Positions 24,933-33,345 of a DNA stretch of 49,590 nt are shown here, one piece after another. A program made the translations under genes and the position numbers. The DNA is from Clostridia bacterium (GTDB lineage Bacteria; Bacillota; Clostridia; Christensenellales; Aristaeellaceae), in the NCBI GenBank assembly GCA_017547285.1, contig JAFYQB010000145.1, positions 1 through 49,590 on the forward strand, read 5' to 3'. Under the pieces are notes generated by a model. It made no database searches and was not told the origin of the DNA. It saw nothing but the letters and a program-made list of their open reading frames with translations. Within the stretch, counting starts at the first letter, position 1, and the number at the start of each line of letters is the position of its first letter.

Positions 24933-26198
24933 ATGAAGCGCATTCTGGCTGCTATCCTGTCTCTGGTTCTGCTCCTCGGCTGCGTAAGCTTTGCTTCCGC
25001 CGAAGAAACCACCATCCGCATGCTGTGGTGGGGCTCTCAGACCCGTCACGATGTGACTGTGGCTGCTGTTAACAAGTTCATGGAAAAGTATCCCGACATC
25101 AAGGTTGAAGTGGAATACTCCGACTGGGGCGGCTACTGGTCCAAGCTGGCTACGCAGGTTGCCGGCGGCACCGAGCCCGACGTGATCGCCATGGACTATG
25201 CCTACCTGGCTCAGTATGCCGGCAATGGCGTTCTGGCTGACCTGACTCCCTACTACGAGAGCGGCGCCATCGACATTTCCGATGCTGCAGCTTCCATGAT
25301 CGACTCCGGTAAAATCAATGACATCCCTTATGCCATCCCCACCGGTTCCAACGCCTTCGTGTGGATGTACCGCCCCGATGTGGTGGAAGCCGCTGGCCTG
25401 ACCATGCCTGAGAAGATGACTCAGGAAGAAATGATCGAAATGAACAAGATCGTTTACGAAAAGACCGGCCGCACCAACCACGCCCATACTGGTCTGGACA
25501 ACGTTCGCAACACCGCCCGTAACTTCGGCGGCAACCTGTACAACGATGAAGGCACCGCTCTGGGCTTCACCGATCCTCAGCTGCTTGTTCGCATCTGGGA
25601 AAACTACAACAAGGGCCTGGAAGAAGGCTGGCAGCTGCCCGTTGGTGAAGGCACCGCCGCTACCTCTTTCGACGACCTGGTAGCCGACTACTGGATGGGC
25701 GCTCACTGGACCAACGAGCTGGCTGCTTACGAATCCGGCAACGGCTGCGAACTGAAGATGCTGCCCTGGACCGACTGGTCTGATGCTCAGCAGCCCGCCA
25801 CCTACTTCAAGCCCTCCATGTTCTGGTCCATCACCGAACGCAGCGAGAAGAAGGATGCCGCCGCTGTGCTGATCAACTTCTTCGAGAACGATCCCGACTG
25901 CTTCGATATCATCGGTCTGGACCGCGCTATGCCCATCTCCAGCAAGATCCGCGCTCACCTGGCTCCCAACCTGGACGAGAACAGCCAGGAAATCGCCGCC
26001 ATGCTGGATTATCTGGCTCTGGAAGGCAACTCCTCTCCCATCATGAAGCCTGACATCGCTGCTCACGCCGACATCAACACCCTGTGGGGCGAGTACAACG
26101 AGCAGGTTCAGTACGGCCTGGTGGATGACCTGACCGCTCATGCTCAGGCTTTCATCGATGAAGCCAACGACATTATCACCAAGTCTCTGAGCAAGTAA
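24933..26198 (+). CDS. Sugar ABC importer solute-binding protein (system 1)
   Basis: 421 residues of the family 1 extracellular binding protein fold: TTIRMLWWGSQTRHD, AVNKFMEKYPDIKVEVEY, GTEPDVIAMDYAYLAQYA. The signal sequence covers residues 1-23 (cut after ASA). The segment LLLGC also resembles a lipobox, so either release or lipid anchoring at C17 is possible; a Gram-positive cell would need anchoring. Many Trp and Tyr residues suit sugar stacking. AGGAGG ribosome binding site. First gene of an importer with two permeases downstream, separated by a strong hairpin. Specific sugar unknown. Confidence 0.93.
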   Translation: MKRILAAILSLVLLLGCVSFASAEETTIRMLWWGSQTRHDVTVAAVNKFMEKYPDIKVEVEYSDWGGYWSKLATQVAGGTEPDVIAMDYAYLAQYAGNGVLADLTPYYESGAIDISDAAASMIDSGKINDIPYAIPTGSNAFVWMYRPDVVEAAGLTMPEKMTQEEMIEMNKIVYEKTGRTNHAHTGLDNVRNTARNFGGNLYNDEGTALGFTDPQLLVRIWENYNKGLEEGWQLPVGEGTAATSFDDLVADYWMGAHWTNELAAYESGNGCELKMLPWTDWSDAQQPATYFKPSMFWSITERSEKKDAAAVLINFFENDPDCFDIIGLDRAMPISSKIRAHLAPNLDENSQEIAAMLDYLALEGNSSPIMKPDIAAHADINTLWGEYNEQVQYGLVDDLTAHAQAFIDEANDIITKSLSK

Positions 26199-26220
26199 TC
26201 ACTGCTTATTGAGCGAAACA

Positions 26221-26253
26221 GGAGGCCGCCGCGTTCGGCGGCCTCCATTTCAT
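26221..26253 (+). terminator. Intra-operon hairpin after binding-protein gene
   Basis: 11-bp GC stem GGAGGCCGCCG / CGGCGGCCTCC with a 4-base loop but only a weak T tract (ATTTCAT). Likely a partial terminator or 3' stabiliser that keeps the binding protein more abundant than the permeases. Confidence 0.65.
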
Positions 26254-26282
26254 ACCTCCCCCTAAAAGGAGTGACGATTCCT

Positions 26283-27182
26283 ATGAAAAAGCTGAGCGAG
26301 ATCATGGACCGTGAAAAAGTGGCGGGTTACGTATTCGTCATGCCCTTTATCATCGGTCTGTTTGTGTTTACGGTCATTCCGTTCTTTACCTCGCTTTATC
26401 TGGCGTTTACGGATTACAACGTGCTTTCCGAGCCCAACTGGATCGGCTTTGACAACTTCAAGCGCATGTTCTTTGAGGACAAGCACTTCTGGAATTCCTT
26501 CTGGATCACCTTCCGTTTTGCACTCATTCAGGTGCCGATCAAGCTGTGCTTCTCTCTGGGTGTTGCGCTGATTCTGGCTCGTGCCACCAAAGCGACCGGC
26601 GTCTACCGCGCTGCTTTCTACATTCCTTCCCTCATGGGCGGCAGCGTGGCTGTTGCGCTCACCTGGAAGCAGCTGTTTGCTTTCAAGGGGCCCATCAATG
26701 CTGTCATTACGGCTTTTGGCGGTAAAGCCGTCAAGTTCATGAACAATCCCAAGATCACGCTCTATGTGCTGATCGGTCTGGGCATCTGGCAGTTCGGTTC
26801 CAGCATGCTCATCTTCCTGGCGGCCATCAAGAATGTGCCCGCCAGCTATCATGAGGCTGCCATCGTGGACGGTGCGGGCCCTGTGACCCGTTTCTTCAAG
26901 ATCGTTCTGCCCATGATTACGCCCATCTTCTTCTTCAACCTTATCAACCAGACCATCGGCGCGTTCCAGGCGTTCAACTCCAGCTACCTCATTACCGGCG
27001 GCGGACCGTTGAATTCCACGCTGTACTACGCAGTGCATTTGTATAACCGTGCCTTTACCAACTACGAAATGGGCTACGGCAGCGCCATGGCGTGGTTCAT
27101 GCTGCTGGTGATCGGCGCCTTCACGGCTTTGATCTTCCGCTCCTCCAGCGCGTGGGTCTACTACGAATCGGAAGGGAAGTGA
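26283..27182 (+). CDS. Sugar ABC importer permease 1 (MalF/UgpA-like)
   Basis: 299 residues with six predicted spans and the EAA loop HEAAIVDGAGPVTRFFKIVLP (E191), which docks the ATPase. Starts MKKLSEIMDREKVAGYVFVMPF. The ATG at 26283 follows AAGGAGTG by about 10 bases. Lies 4 bp before permease 2. No ATPase gene is present; a shared MsmK/MsmX-type ATPase elsewhere is expected. Confidence 0.94.
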   Translation: MKKLSEIMDREKVAGYVFVMPFIIGLFVFTVIPFFTSLYLAFTDYNVLSEPNWIGFDNFKRMFFEDKHFWNSFWITFRFALIQVPIKLCFSLGVALILARATKATGVYRAAFYIPSLMGGSVAVALTWKQLFAFKGPINAVITAFGGKAVKFMNNPKITLYVLIGLGIWQFGSSMLIFLAAIKNVPASYHEAAIVDGAGPVTRFFKIVLPMITPIFFFNLINQTIGAFQAFNSSYLITGGGPLNSTLYYAVHLYNRAFTNYEMGYGSAMAWFMLLVIGAFTALIFRSSSAWVYYESEGK

Positions 27183-27186
27183 TCGT

Positions 27187-28065
27187 ATGACAGCTACTAC
27201 TGCAAAGGTCAAAAAATACCGCAGCATGCGCAGAGCCAAGATCCGTTCTACGATCATCTACCATGTTCTGGTTACCATGATGAGCTTCCTGATGCTCTAC
27301 CCGCTGTTCTGGATGGTATCCTCTTCCTTCAAGCCCAACACGGAAATCTTTGTGAACGTGACCAGCCTGATTCCCATCGACTTCACGATGGAAAACTACG
27401 TCACCGGCTGGAAGGGTTTTGCGGAACTTAGCTTTGGCGTGTTCTTCAAAAACTCCATTCTGGTTGCAGTGATTGCGACCATCGGTTCCACCTTCAGCGC
27501 TGCGGTGTGCGCGTTCGGCTTTGCCCGCCTGCGTTTCCCGGGCCGCAACATCTGGTTTGTAGCCATGATCATCACCATGATGCTGCCCGGCCAGGTCATG
27601 ATGATTCCCCGCTTTGTGCTGTTCAACGAGATGGGCTGGGTAGGTACCTTCCTGCCCCTGACGGTTCCGGCCTTCTTTGGCGGTGCGTTTGATATCTTCC
27701 TGGTCATGCAGTTCATCCGCGGTATTCCGCGCGATATGGACGAAGCCGCCCGCATCGACGGCTGCAGCTGGTACGGCATCTTCTTCTACATTATCATTCC
27801 CATGATCGTGCCCGCGCTGGTCACCGTTGCCGTGCTTACCTTCATTGGCAGCTGGGGCGACTTTATGGGTTCCCTGCTGTACCTGAACAAGCCCAAGTAT
27901 TACACCTCCGCATATGCCCTCAAGCTGTTCGCGGACGCTGCCTTCACCGACTACGGCGCAACGTTTGCCATGTCCACGCTGTCCCTGATCCCCATCCTGA
28001 CCATCTTCTTCTTCTTCCAGAAGAACCTGGTGGAAGGCATCAGCATTCAGGGCCTGAAAGGCTAA
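27187..28065 (+). CDS. Sugar ABC importer permease 2 (MalG/UgpE-like)
   Basis: 292 residues, six predicted spans, EAA loop DEAARIDGCSWYGIFFYIIIP (E186). The C-terminus LVEGISIQGLKG is typical of MalG-type permeases. Last gene of the importer operon, followed by a strong terminator. Confidence 0.94.
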   Translation: MTATTAKVKKYRSMRRAKIRSTIIYHVLVTMMSFLMLYPLFWMVSSSFKPNTEIFVNVTSLIPIDFTMENYVTGWKGFAELSFGVFFKNSILVAVIATIGSTFSAAVCAFGFARLRFPGRNIWFVAMIITMMLPGQVMMIPRFVLFNEMGWVGTFLPLTVPAFFGGAFDIFLVMQFIRGIPRDMDEAARIDGCSWYGIFFYIIIPMIVPALVTVAVLTFIGSWGDFMGSLLYLNKPKYYTSAYALKLFADAAFTDYGATFAMSTLSLIPILTIFFFFQKNLVEGISIQGLKG

Positions 28066-28103
28066 AGCTGTTTGCTTCTCTCGCGCAAAAGAAGCAGGAA
28101 TTT

Positions 28104-28135
28104 CATCCGCCTCACATGAGGCGGATGTTTTTTTG
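28104..28135 (+). terminator. Terminator of importer operon 1
   Basis: Stem CATCCGCCTC / GAGGCGGATG with a 4-base loop and seven T. Confidence 0.95.
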
Positions 28136-28165
28136 GAAATGAACGCCCGCATGTGCGGGTTGTGC

Positions 28166-28194
28166 TTGCACATTGCGCGTATAAGTGTTACAAT
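28166..28194 (+). promoter_or_regulatory. Promoter of purC operon
   Basis: TTGCAC (28166-28171), 17-bp spacer, extended -10 TGTTACAAT (TACAAT 28189-28194). Confidence 0.7.
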
Positions 28195-28245
28195 AAAAGG
28201 TGGATAGTTATATAGATTTTTTCTCAGGAAGCAAGGGGAGTTTGC

Positions 28246-28983
28246 ATGAGCGAAATTACCAACCTCATTGCCGAAGGCCGGGCCAAGCGTTTGTATGCCA
28301 CGGAAAACGAAGATGAAGCGGTGGTCTATTACCGCGATGAAACAGTGGCATTTCACGGCCTCAAGCGCGGCCGCATCATCGGCAAGGGCGAGATCAACAA
28401 TCTGATCTGTGAATATATGTTTACGCTGCTGACCGAAAAGGGCGTGCCCAATCATTTCATCCGCCGCGTGGATAACCGCTGCTCGCTGGTGAAGCGGGTG
28501 GAGATCATTCCCTTTACTGTGACTGTGCGCAACATTGCCGCCGGCAGCCTTGCGCGCCGTATCGGCCTGCCGGACGGTACCCGTCTGCGCAATCCGGTGA
28601 TTGAATTTAACCTGAAAAACGAAGAGCTGGAGGATTCTCTGCTCAACGTGACCCATATCACCGCACTGAATCTTGCAACCACTGCGGAAGTCAGGCAAAT
28701 TGAAATGATGAGCCGCCGCGTGAACGAGATCCTGTCCGAGTGCATGAGCGGCATCGGCATTGAGCTGATCGACTTTAAGGTGGAATTTGGCCGCTACAAG
28801 GGCGAGATTCTGCTGGCGGATGAGGTGTCCCCCGATACCTGCCGTTTCTGGGACGCCAACACCCATGAACCGCTGGATCTGGATCGTTTCCGTCACGATC
28901 TGGGTGATGTGGAAGAGGCCTACCGCGAGGTGCTGCACCGCCTGACCGGCAACGTGCTGCGCAGCAATGAGGAGGAAGCATAA
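28246..28983 (+). CDS. purC: SAICAR synthase
   Basis: 245 residues: phosphoribosylaminoimidazole-succinocarboxamide synthase, the ATP-dependent step joining aspartate to CAIR in purine synthesis. Typical segments: EGRAKRLYAT, ETVAFHG, KGVPNHFI, VRNIAAGSLARR, DFKVEFGR and LADEVSPDTCRFWD. Unusually, no other pur gene is nearby; it is followed with no gap by a sugar-nucleotide dehydratase gene (TAAATG). AGGGGAG ribosome binding site. Confidence 0.97.
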   Translation: MSEITNLIAEGRAKRLYATENEDEAVVYYRDETVAFHGLKRGRIIGKGEINNLICEYMFTLLTEKGVPNHFIRRVDNRCSLVKRVEIIPFTVTVRNIAAGSLARRIGLPDGTRLRNPVIEFNLKNEELEDSLLNVTHITALNLATTAEVRQIEMMSRRVNEILSECMSGIGIELIDFKVEFGRYKGEILLADEVSPDTCRFWDANTHEPLDLDRFRHDLGDVEEAYREVLHRLTGNVLRSNEEEA

Positions 28984-30015
28984 ATGTCCACTGCGTTTAC
29001 TGGTAAAACGCTCATGATTACCGGCGGCACCGGTTCTTTTGGCGAAGCCGTTCTCAAGCGTTTTCTGGATACCGATATCGGCGAGATCCGCATTTTCAGC
29101 CGCGATGAAAAAAAGCAGGATGATATGCGCCACCGCTATCAGAATGACAAGATCAAGTATTACATCGGCGATGTGCGCGACCTTTCCAGTGTAAAGAACG
29201 CCATTCACGGCGTGGATTACCTGTTCCATGCCGCCGCGCTCAAACAGGTGCCCAGCTGTGAGTTTTTCCCCATTGAAGCGGTAAAGACCAATGTGCTTGG
29301 TACCGATAATGTGCTGACCGCCTGTATTGACGAAGGCGTGAAGAAGGTCATCTGCCTGTCCACCGACAAGGCGGCTTACCCGGTCAATGCCATGGGTACC
29401 AGCAAGGCCATGATGGAAAAGGTGTTTGTGGCCAAGAGCCGCACTATTCCGGCGGATCATACGCTCATCTGCGGTACGCGCTACGGTAACGTGATGTGTT
29501 CCCGCGGTTCAGTGATCCCGCTGTTCATCGATCAGATCAGAGCCGGCAAGGAGCTGACTGTGACTGAGCCGGAAATGACCCGCTTTATCATGAGCCTGGA
29601 AGAGGCTGTGGAGCTGGTGCTCTTCGCCTTTGAGAACGCCCGTACCGGCGATATTCTGGTCAAGAAAGCCCCGGCCTGCACCATCGGCGTGCTGGCGCAG
29701 GCGGTGAAGGAGCTGTTCCATGCGGATAATCCTGTGCGTGTGATCGGTATTCGCCACGGTGAAAAAATGTATGAAACGCTGCTGACCAACGAGGAATGCG
29801 CTCACGCCATCGATATGGGCGATTTCTACCGTGTTCCCTCCGATACCCGCGACCTGAACTACGACAAGTATTTTGTGGAAGGCAATCAGGAACGCAACCG
29901 GCTGACGGAGTTCAATTCCAATAATACTGCTCTTCTGACGGTGGAAGAGGTCAAGCAGAAGCTGCTCACCCTCTCCTACATTCAGGAGGAACTTGCCAAA
30001 TGGCCCAACGCCTGA
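28984..30015 (+). CDS. UDP-sugar 4,6-dehydratase, CapE/WbjB-FlaA1 type
   Basis: 343 residues, extended short-chain dehydrogenase. NAD(P) loop TGGTGSFG (13-20), STDKA (T127, D128, K129) and MGTSK (M137, K141). Met replaces the usual Tyr of YxxxK, as in the FlaA1/PglF/CapE group that removes water from UDP-GlcNAc for capsule, flagellin glycans or O-antigen. It is close to CapE/WbjB (UDP-GlcNAc 4,6-dehydratase/5-epimerase). The usual partners (CapF, CapG) are missing. Directly abuts purC and overlaps the next GNAT gene by 16 bases. Soluble: no membrane spans seen. Confidence 0.88.
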   Translation: MSTAFTGKTLMITGGTGSFGEAVLKRFLDTDIGEIRIFSRDEKKQDDMRHRYQNDKIKYYIGDVRDLSSVKNAIHGVDYLFHAAALKQVPSCEFFPIEAVKTNVLGTDNVLTACIDEGVKKVICLSTDKAAYPVNAMGTSKAMMEKVFVAKSRTIPADHTLICGTRYGNVMCSRGSVIPLFIDQIRAGKELTVTEPEMTRFIMSLEEAVELVLFAFENARTGDILVKKAPACTIGVLAQAVKELFHADNPVRVIGIRHGEKMYETLLTNEECAHAIDMGDFYRVPSDTRDLNYDKYFVEGNQERNRLTEFNSNNTALLTVEEVKQKLLTLSYIQEELAKWPNA

Positions 30016-30782
30016 TCCGGCTGACTGAGCCGCAAAAAGCGGCCGGCCTGTTTGAAGGATGGCAGGAAACGCTCATCTGGTCCGCACTGGAAGGCGTGAT
30101 GGGCTGCATCTGGGCAATATCCGAACAGCCCAAAGCGGCGCTCTGCCAGACGGGGGATTTCCTGTTTCTGGCCGACAGTGCGGATGAACCGCAAACGCGT
30201 CTGCTGCTGGAGTGCTGGAAAAGGGAAAAAGGTGTTTTTGAAATCATAACGCCCTGCGATCATTCGTGCGGTGCAATGATTGAGGAAATCTTTGGTGCGG
30301 AAGCCAAAGCGGGCAAACGCTGCGCCTTTCATAAAGGCGGCGAAGCCTTTGATCCCGAAGCGATTAACAGAATGGTGCAGTGCGCGCCGGATGGGGTTGC
30401 TATAGCGCCGTTTGACCGTGCGCTGTACCATCAGGCGCTGGAACAGCCGTGGTCAAGGGATTTTGTGTCCCAGTTCCGCGACGCGGATGACTTTTTGAAA
30501 CGTGGCCTGGGTTTTGCCGCCGTCTGCGGCGGTGAAATGGTAGGCGGTGCATCCTCCTACACCTGCTATTCCAAAGGCATTGAAATTCAGGTGGAAACCA
30601 GAAGCGACTGGCAGCGCAGGGGCATTGCATCCGCCTGCTGCGCCGCGCTGATTCTGGAATGCCTGAAACGCGGGCTGTATCCCAGCTGGGACGCGGCCAA
30701 TCCGGTTTCTGCGGCGCTGGCCAAAAAGCTTGGCTACCGCGAAGCCGGACTGTACCCCGTATGGTACAGGTCACACGAGTGA
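30000..30782 (+). CDS. GNAT acetyltransferase (ZmaR-like group)
   Basis: 260 residues. The N-terminal half is an extra domain; the C-terminal half has the acetyl-CoA loop VETRSDWQRRGIASACCAAL and YPSWDAANPVSAALAKKLGY, as in the GNAT_acetyltran group that includes the zwittermicin self-resistance enzyme ZmaR. Substrate unknown. Its 16-bp overlap with the dehydratase gene suggests coupled translation and possibly an amino-sugar acetylation step, but this is inference. Confidence 0.82.
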   Translation: MAQRLIRLTEPQKAAGLFEGWQETLIWSALEGVMGCIWAISEQPKAALCQTGDFLFLADSADEPQTRLLLECWKREKGVFEIITPCDHSCGAMIEEIFGAEAKAGKRCAFHKGGEAFDPEAINRMVQCAPDGVAIAPFDRALYHQALEQPWSRDFVSQFRDADDFLKRGLGFAAVCGGEMVGGASSYTCYSKGIEIQVETRSDWQRRGIASACCAALILECLKRGLYPSWDAANPVSAALAKKLGYREAGLYPVWYRSHE

Positions 30783-30804
30783 ATCTGCGAAGGAGAACCA
30801 GTTT

Positions 30805-32202
30805 ATGCGACTGAGCAAACGGATTCCGACCGCGATGGAAACCAACAGCATCACCGAAGGCGTGATCTGGAAGAACATGCTCATGTTCTTTGTTCCGATT
30901 CTGTTGGGCACCTTCTTCCAGCAGATGTACAACACGGCGGATGCCATTATCGTTGGCAAGTTCGTGGGTACGCAGGGCCTGGCGGCGGTTGGCGGTACCA
31001 GCGGCACCATGATCAACCTGATTGTTGGTTTCTTTGTGGGCCTGTCCTCCGGCGCGACGGTCATCCTGTCGCAGTATTTCGGCGGCGGACGCACCAAAGA
31101 AATCGGTCAGACCGTTCATACGGCCATTGCCATGGCCATAGCGGCGGGCCTGCTTATTATGCTGATCGGTTATACCATGTCGCCCACGCTGCTTCGCTGG
31201 ATGGGTACGCCCGAGGATGTGCTGCCGAATGCACTTACCTACATTCGCATTTACTTTGCGGGCATGATCCCTTCGCTGATCTATAACATTGGCAGCGGCC
31301 TTTTGCGCGCAGTGGGTGATTCCCGCCGTCCGCTGCTGTTCCTGATCGCGGCCTGCATGACCAACATCGTGCTGGACGTGCTGCTTGTGGCCGGTTTTGA
31401 AATGGGCGTAGCCGGCGCTGCACTGGCCACCATTCTCAGTCAGCTGGTGAGCGCGGTGCTGGTGATTTATGCGCTGACCGGTACACACAATGCCTACCGG
31501 CTGGAAATTCGCAAAATCCGTTTCCATCTGCCGATTCTGAAGGAGATCATCAAAATCGGTCTGCCGGGCGGTTTGCAGTCCGTGATGTATTCCACCTCCA
31601 ACATGATCATTCAGGCCGGCATCAACGGTCTGGGTACAAGCGTTATGGCCGCCTACACTGCCTATGGCAAGCTGGACAGCTTTTTCTGGACGGTCATCAG
31701 CGCATTCGGCGTGGCGGTGACCACCTTTGTGGGCCAGAACTTCGGTGCACAGAATTACGACCGAGTCAAGAAGAGCGTGACTACCTGTCTGGCGATGGCC
31801 GCAGGAGCGACTGTCTTCCTGAGCGCCATGCTGCTCACCTTTGGCGAAAACCTCTACCATCTGTTCAGCGATGATGCGGTGGTGATCGGTTACGGCATGC
31901 AGATGCTCCGCCAGCTGGCGCCGGTTTATATTCTGTACATCGGTATCGAGGTTTTCTCCGGCTCGCTGCGCGGCGTGGGCGATTCGCTGGTGGCTACGGT
32001 CATCACCCTTGGCGGTGTGTGCGTACTGCGCCTGATCTGGCTGCTGGTGATTGTGCCTATGAATACTACTTTGCAGATGATTCTGCTCAGCTATCCGATC
32101 ACGTGGTCCATCACCTCGGCTATGTTCATTACCTATTATCTGAAGGGCGGCTGGCTCCAGCGCGCCATCCGCAGAGCCGGTTTGCAGGAAGCGGCTCAAT
32201 AA
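30805..32202 (+). CDS. MATE-family efflux transporter
   Basis: 465 residues with about 12 spans in two similar halves. The N-terminal segment MLMFFVPILLGTFFQQMYNTADAIIVG is typical of Clostridial MATE proteins (sodium- or proton-driven drug/metabolite exporters). Later features are QNFGAQNYDRVKK and a second-half VGDS motif. The ATG at 30805 follows AAGGAG. Likely co-transcribed with the upstream GNAT gene and downstream lactonase. Substrate unknown. Confidence 0.93.
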   Translation: MRLSKRIPTAMETNSITEGVIWKNMLMFFVPILLGTFFQQMYNTADAIIVGKFVGTQGLAAVGGTSGTMINLIVGFFVGLSSGATVILSQYFGGGRTKEIGQTVHTAIAMAIAAGLLIMLIGYTMSPTLLRWMGTPEDVLPNALTYIRIYFAGMIPSLIYNIGSGLLRAVGDSRRPLLFLIAACMTNIVLDVLLVAGFEMGVAGAALATILSQLVSAVLVIYALTGTHNAYRLEIRKIRFHLPILKEIIKIGLPGGLQSVMYSTSNMIIQAGINGLGTSVMAAYTAYGKLDSFFWTVISAFGVAVTTFVGQNFGAQNYDRVKKSVTTCLAMAAGATVFLSAMLLTFGENLYHLFSDDAVVIGYGMQMLRQLAPVYILYIGIEVFSGSLRGVGDSLVATVITLGGVCVLRLIWLLVIVPMNTTLQMILLSYPITWSITSAMFITYYLKGGWLQRAIRRAGLQEAAQ

Positions 32203-32220
32203 AGAAAGGAACGAAGCACC

Positions 32221-33195
32221 ATGAAATGCATTATCTCCGGTTACGGCGCGCATCTGGAAACCTCGCTTGCGATGTTTACGGATCATAGAGGTATCCCTCT
32301 GTGGACGGAAGGCATCGAGTCTCCCAGCTTTATCGCGACGGGTGACGGCTATCTGTTTGCCATTACCGAAAACCGGTATTATGCCGCTATCTATGCTTAT
32401 CGCAAGGATGGGCTGAGCTACCGCCTGACTGACCGCCGCAGCCTTGAAGGCCGCGAACTGTGTCATTTGGTATATTCCGAAAAGAACAAGCTCCTCATCG
32501 GCTCCTGTTATGGCAGCGGCCATGTGATTTGCGCTTCCTTCGATCCGGAAACCGGCTTGTTTGGCGATACCCATTCCATTGCGCAGGAGGGTGAAAAGGA
32601 AAGCCGTCAGCACTGCATCGTGCTGAATAAGGCGCAGGATCTGGCCTACACCGTCAACCTTGGTCTGGATCAGATCATCATCTACAGCATTGCGGACGGC
32701 GAACTGATCGAAAAGCAGCGTATTTCCGTCAAAGCCGAAAGCGGCCCGCGCCATGCACGTCTGTCTGCGGATGAAAAGCTGCTGTATGTGATTACCGAGT
32801 ATTCCAACGAAATTTTCGTGTATGATACGCAGGACTGGACGCTTAAGCAAGCCGTTTCCACACTGCCGGAAAGCTATTTTGGCTCCAGTCATTGCTCCAC
32901 GCTGTGCATTGCGCCGGATAACCGCTACCTGTATGCTGCCAACCGTTACGCCGATACCATTTCGGTCATGGAAATTGCGGAGGATGGCCTGCTCACCCTC
33001 AAAACCACTTTTGACTGCGGCGGTAACAGCCCGCGCCACATGGAGCTTACGCCCGATGGTCGTGACCTGGTCATCTGCTGTCAGGACTCCGACTGGGTCG
33101 TGTTCAAGCGGCTCAATAAAGAAACCGGTCTGCCCAGCAGCACCGTTCGCGAGCTGCCCGTACTGGCTCCTGCCTGCGTGGCGTTTGTGCCGTAA
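32221..33195 (+). CDS. Lactonase, 6-phosphogluconolactonase-like seven-bladed propeller
   Basis: 324 residues, beta-propeller of the YbhE/lactonase family. Repeated blade motifs such as GPRHARLSADEKLLYVI, CIAPDNRYLYAANR and SPRHMELTPDGRDLV are visible; the RH...P.G pattern is characteristic. E. coli Pgl of this family hydrolyses 6-phosphogluconolactone, but many members act on other sugar lactones. No signal peptide. AAAGGAA ribosome binding site; lies 18 bp behind the MATE gene. Followed by about 150 bp of non-coding DNA with a CTGCGC/GCGCAG hairpin and a bidirectional terminator. Confidence 0.88.
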   Translation: MKCIISGYGAHLETSLAMFTDHRGIPLWTEGIESPSFIATGDGYLFAITENRYYAAIYAYRKDGLSYRLTDRRSLEGRELCHLVYSEKNKLLIGSCYGSGHVICASFDPETGLFGDTHSIAQEGEKESRQHCIVLNKAQDLAYTVNLGLDQIIIYSIADGELIEKQRISVKAESGPRHARLSADEKLLYVITEYSNEIFVYDTQDWTLKQAVSTLPESYFGSSHCSTLCIAPDNRYLYAANRYADTISVMEIAEDGLLTLKTTFDCGGNSPRHMELTPDGRDLVICCQDSDWVVFKRLNKETGLPSSTVRELPVLAPACVAFVP

Positions 33196-33304
33196 GCAGG
33201 AGGAGACGGGGCGCACCGGAGTGCCTGGGCTTCACGCTTGAGACTCACGTGTTCTGACTGCGCTTTGCGCAGCCAGGAGGGAGAGCAATCGTTGACTATA
33301 TATG

Positions 33305-33334
33305 AAAAGGCTGGAGTTTTCTCCAGCCTTTTTG
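33305..33334. terminator. Bidirectional terminator
   Basis: Stem AAAGGCTGGAG / CTCCAGCCTTT, 4-base loop, T run on the plus strand and A run in front of the stem. It separates the convergent lactonase and GH112 genes. Confidence 0.9.
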
Positions 33335-33345
33335 CTATTCATATG

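Noticed and set aside
27121..29460. Minus-strand 779-codon frame opposite permease 2, purC and the dehydratase gene
   Set aside because: It crosses a clear terminator and promoter between operons and lies opposite certain genes, so it is a chance open frame.
30400..33216. Minus-strand open frame of 938 codons opposite the GNAT, MATE and lactonase genes
   Set aside because: All three plus-strand genes have family motifs, ribosome binding sites and tight spacing; the antisense frame has none.
33196..33300. Region after the lactonase gene as a fifth family B repeat
   Set aside because: It has one small CTGCGC/GCGCAG hairpin but none of the shared CTCCGG lead or AATCCCGTGG end.
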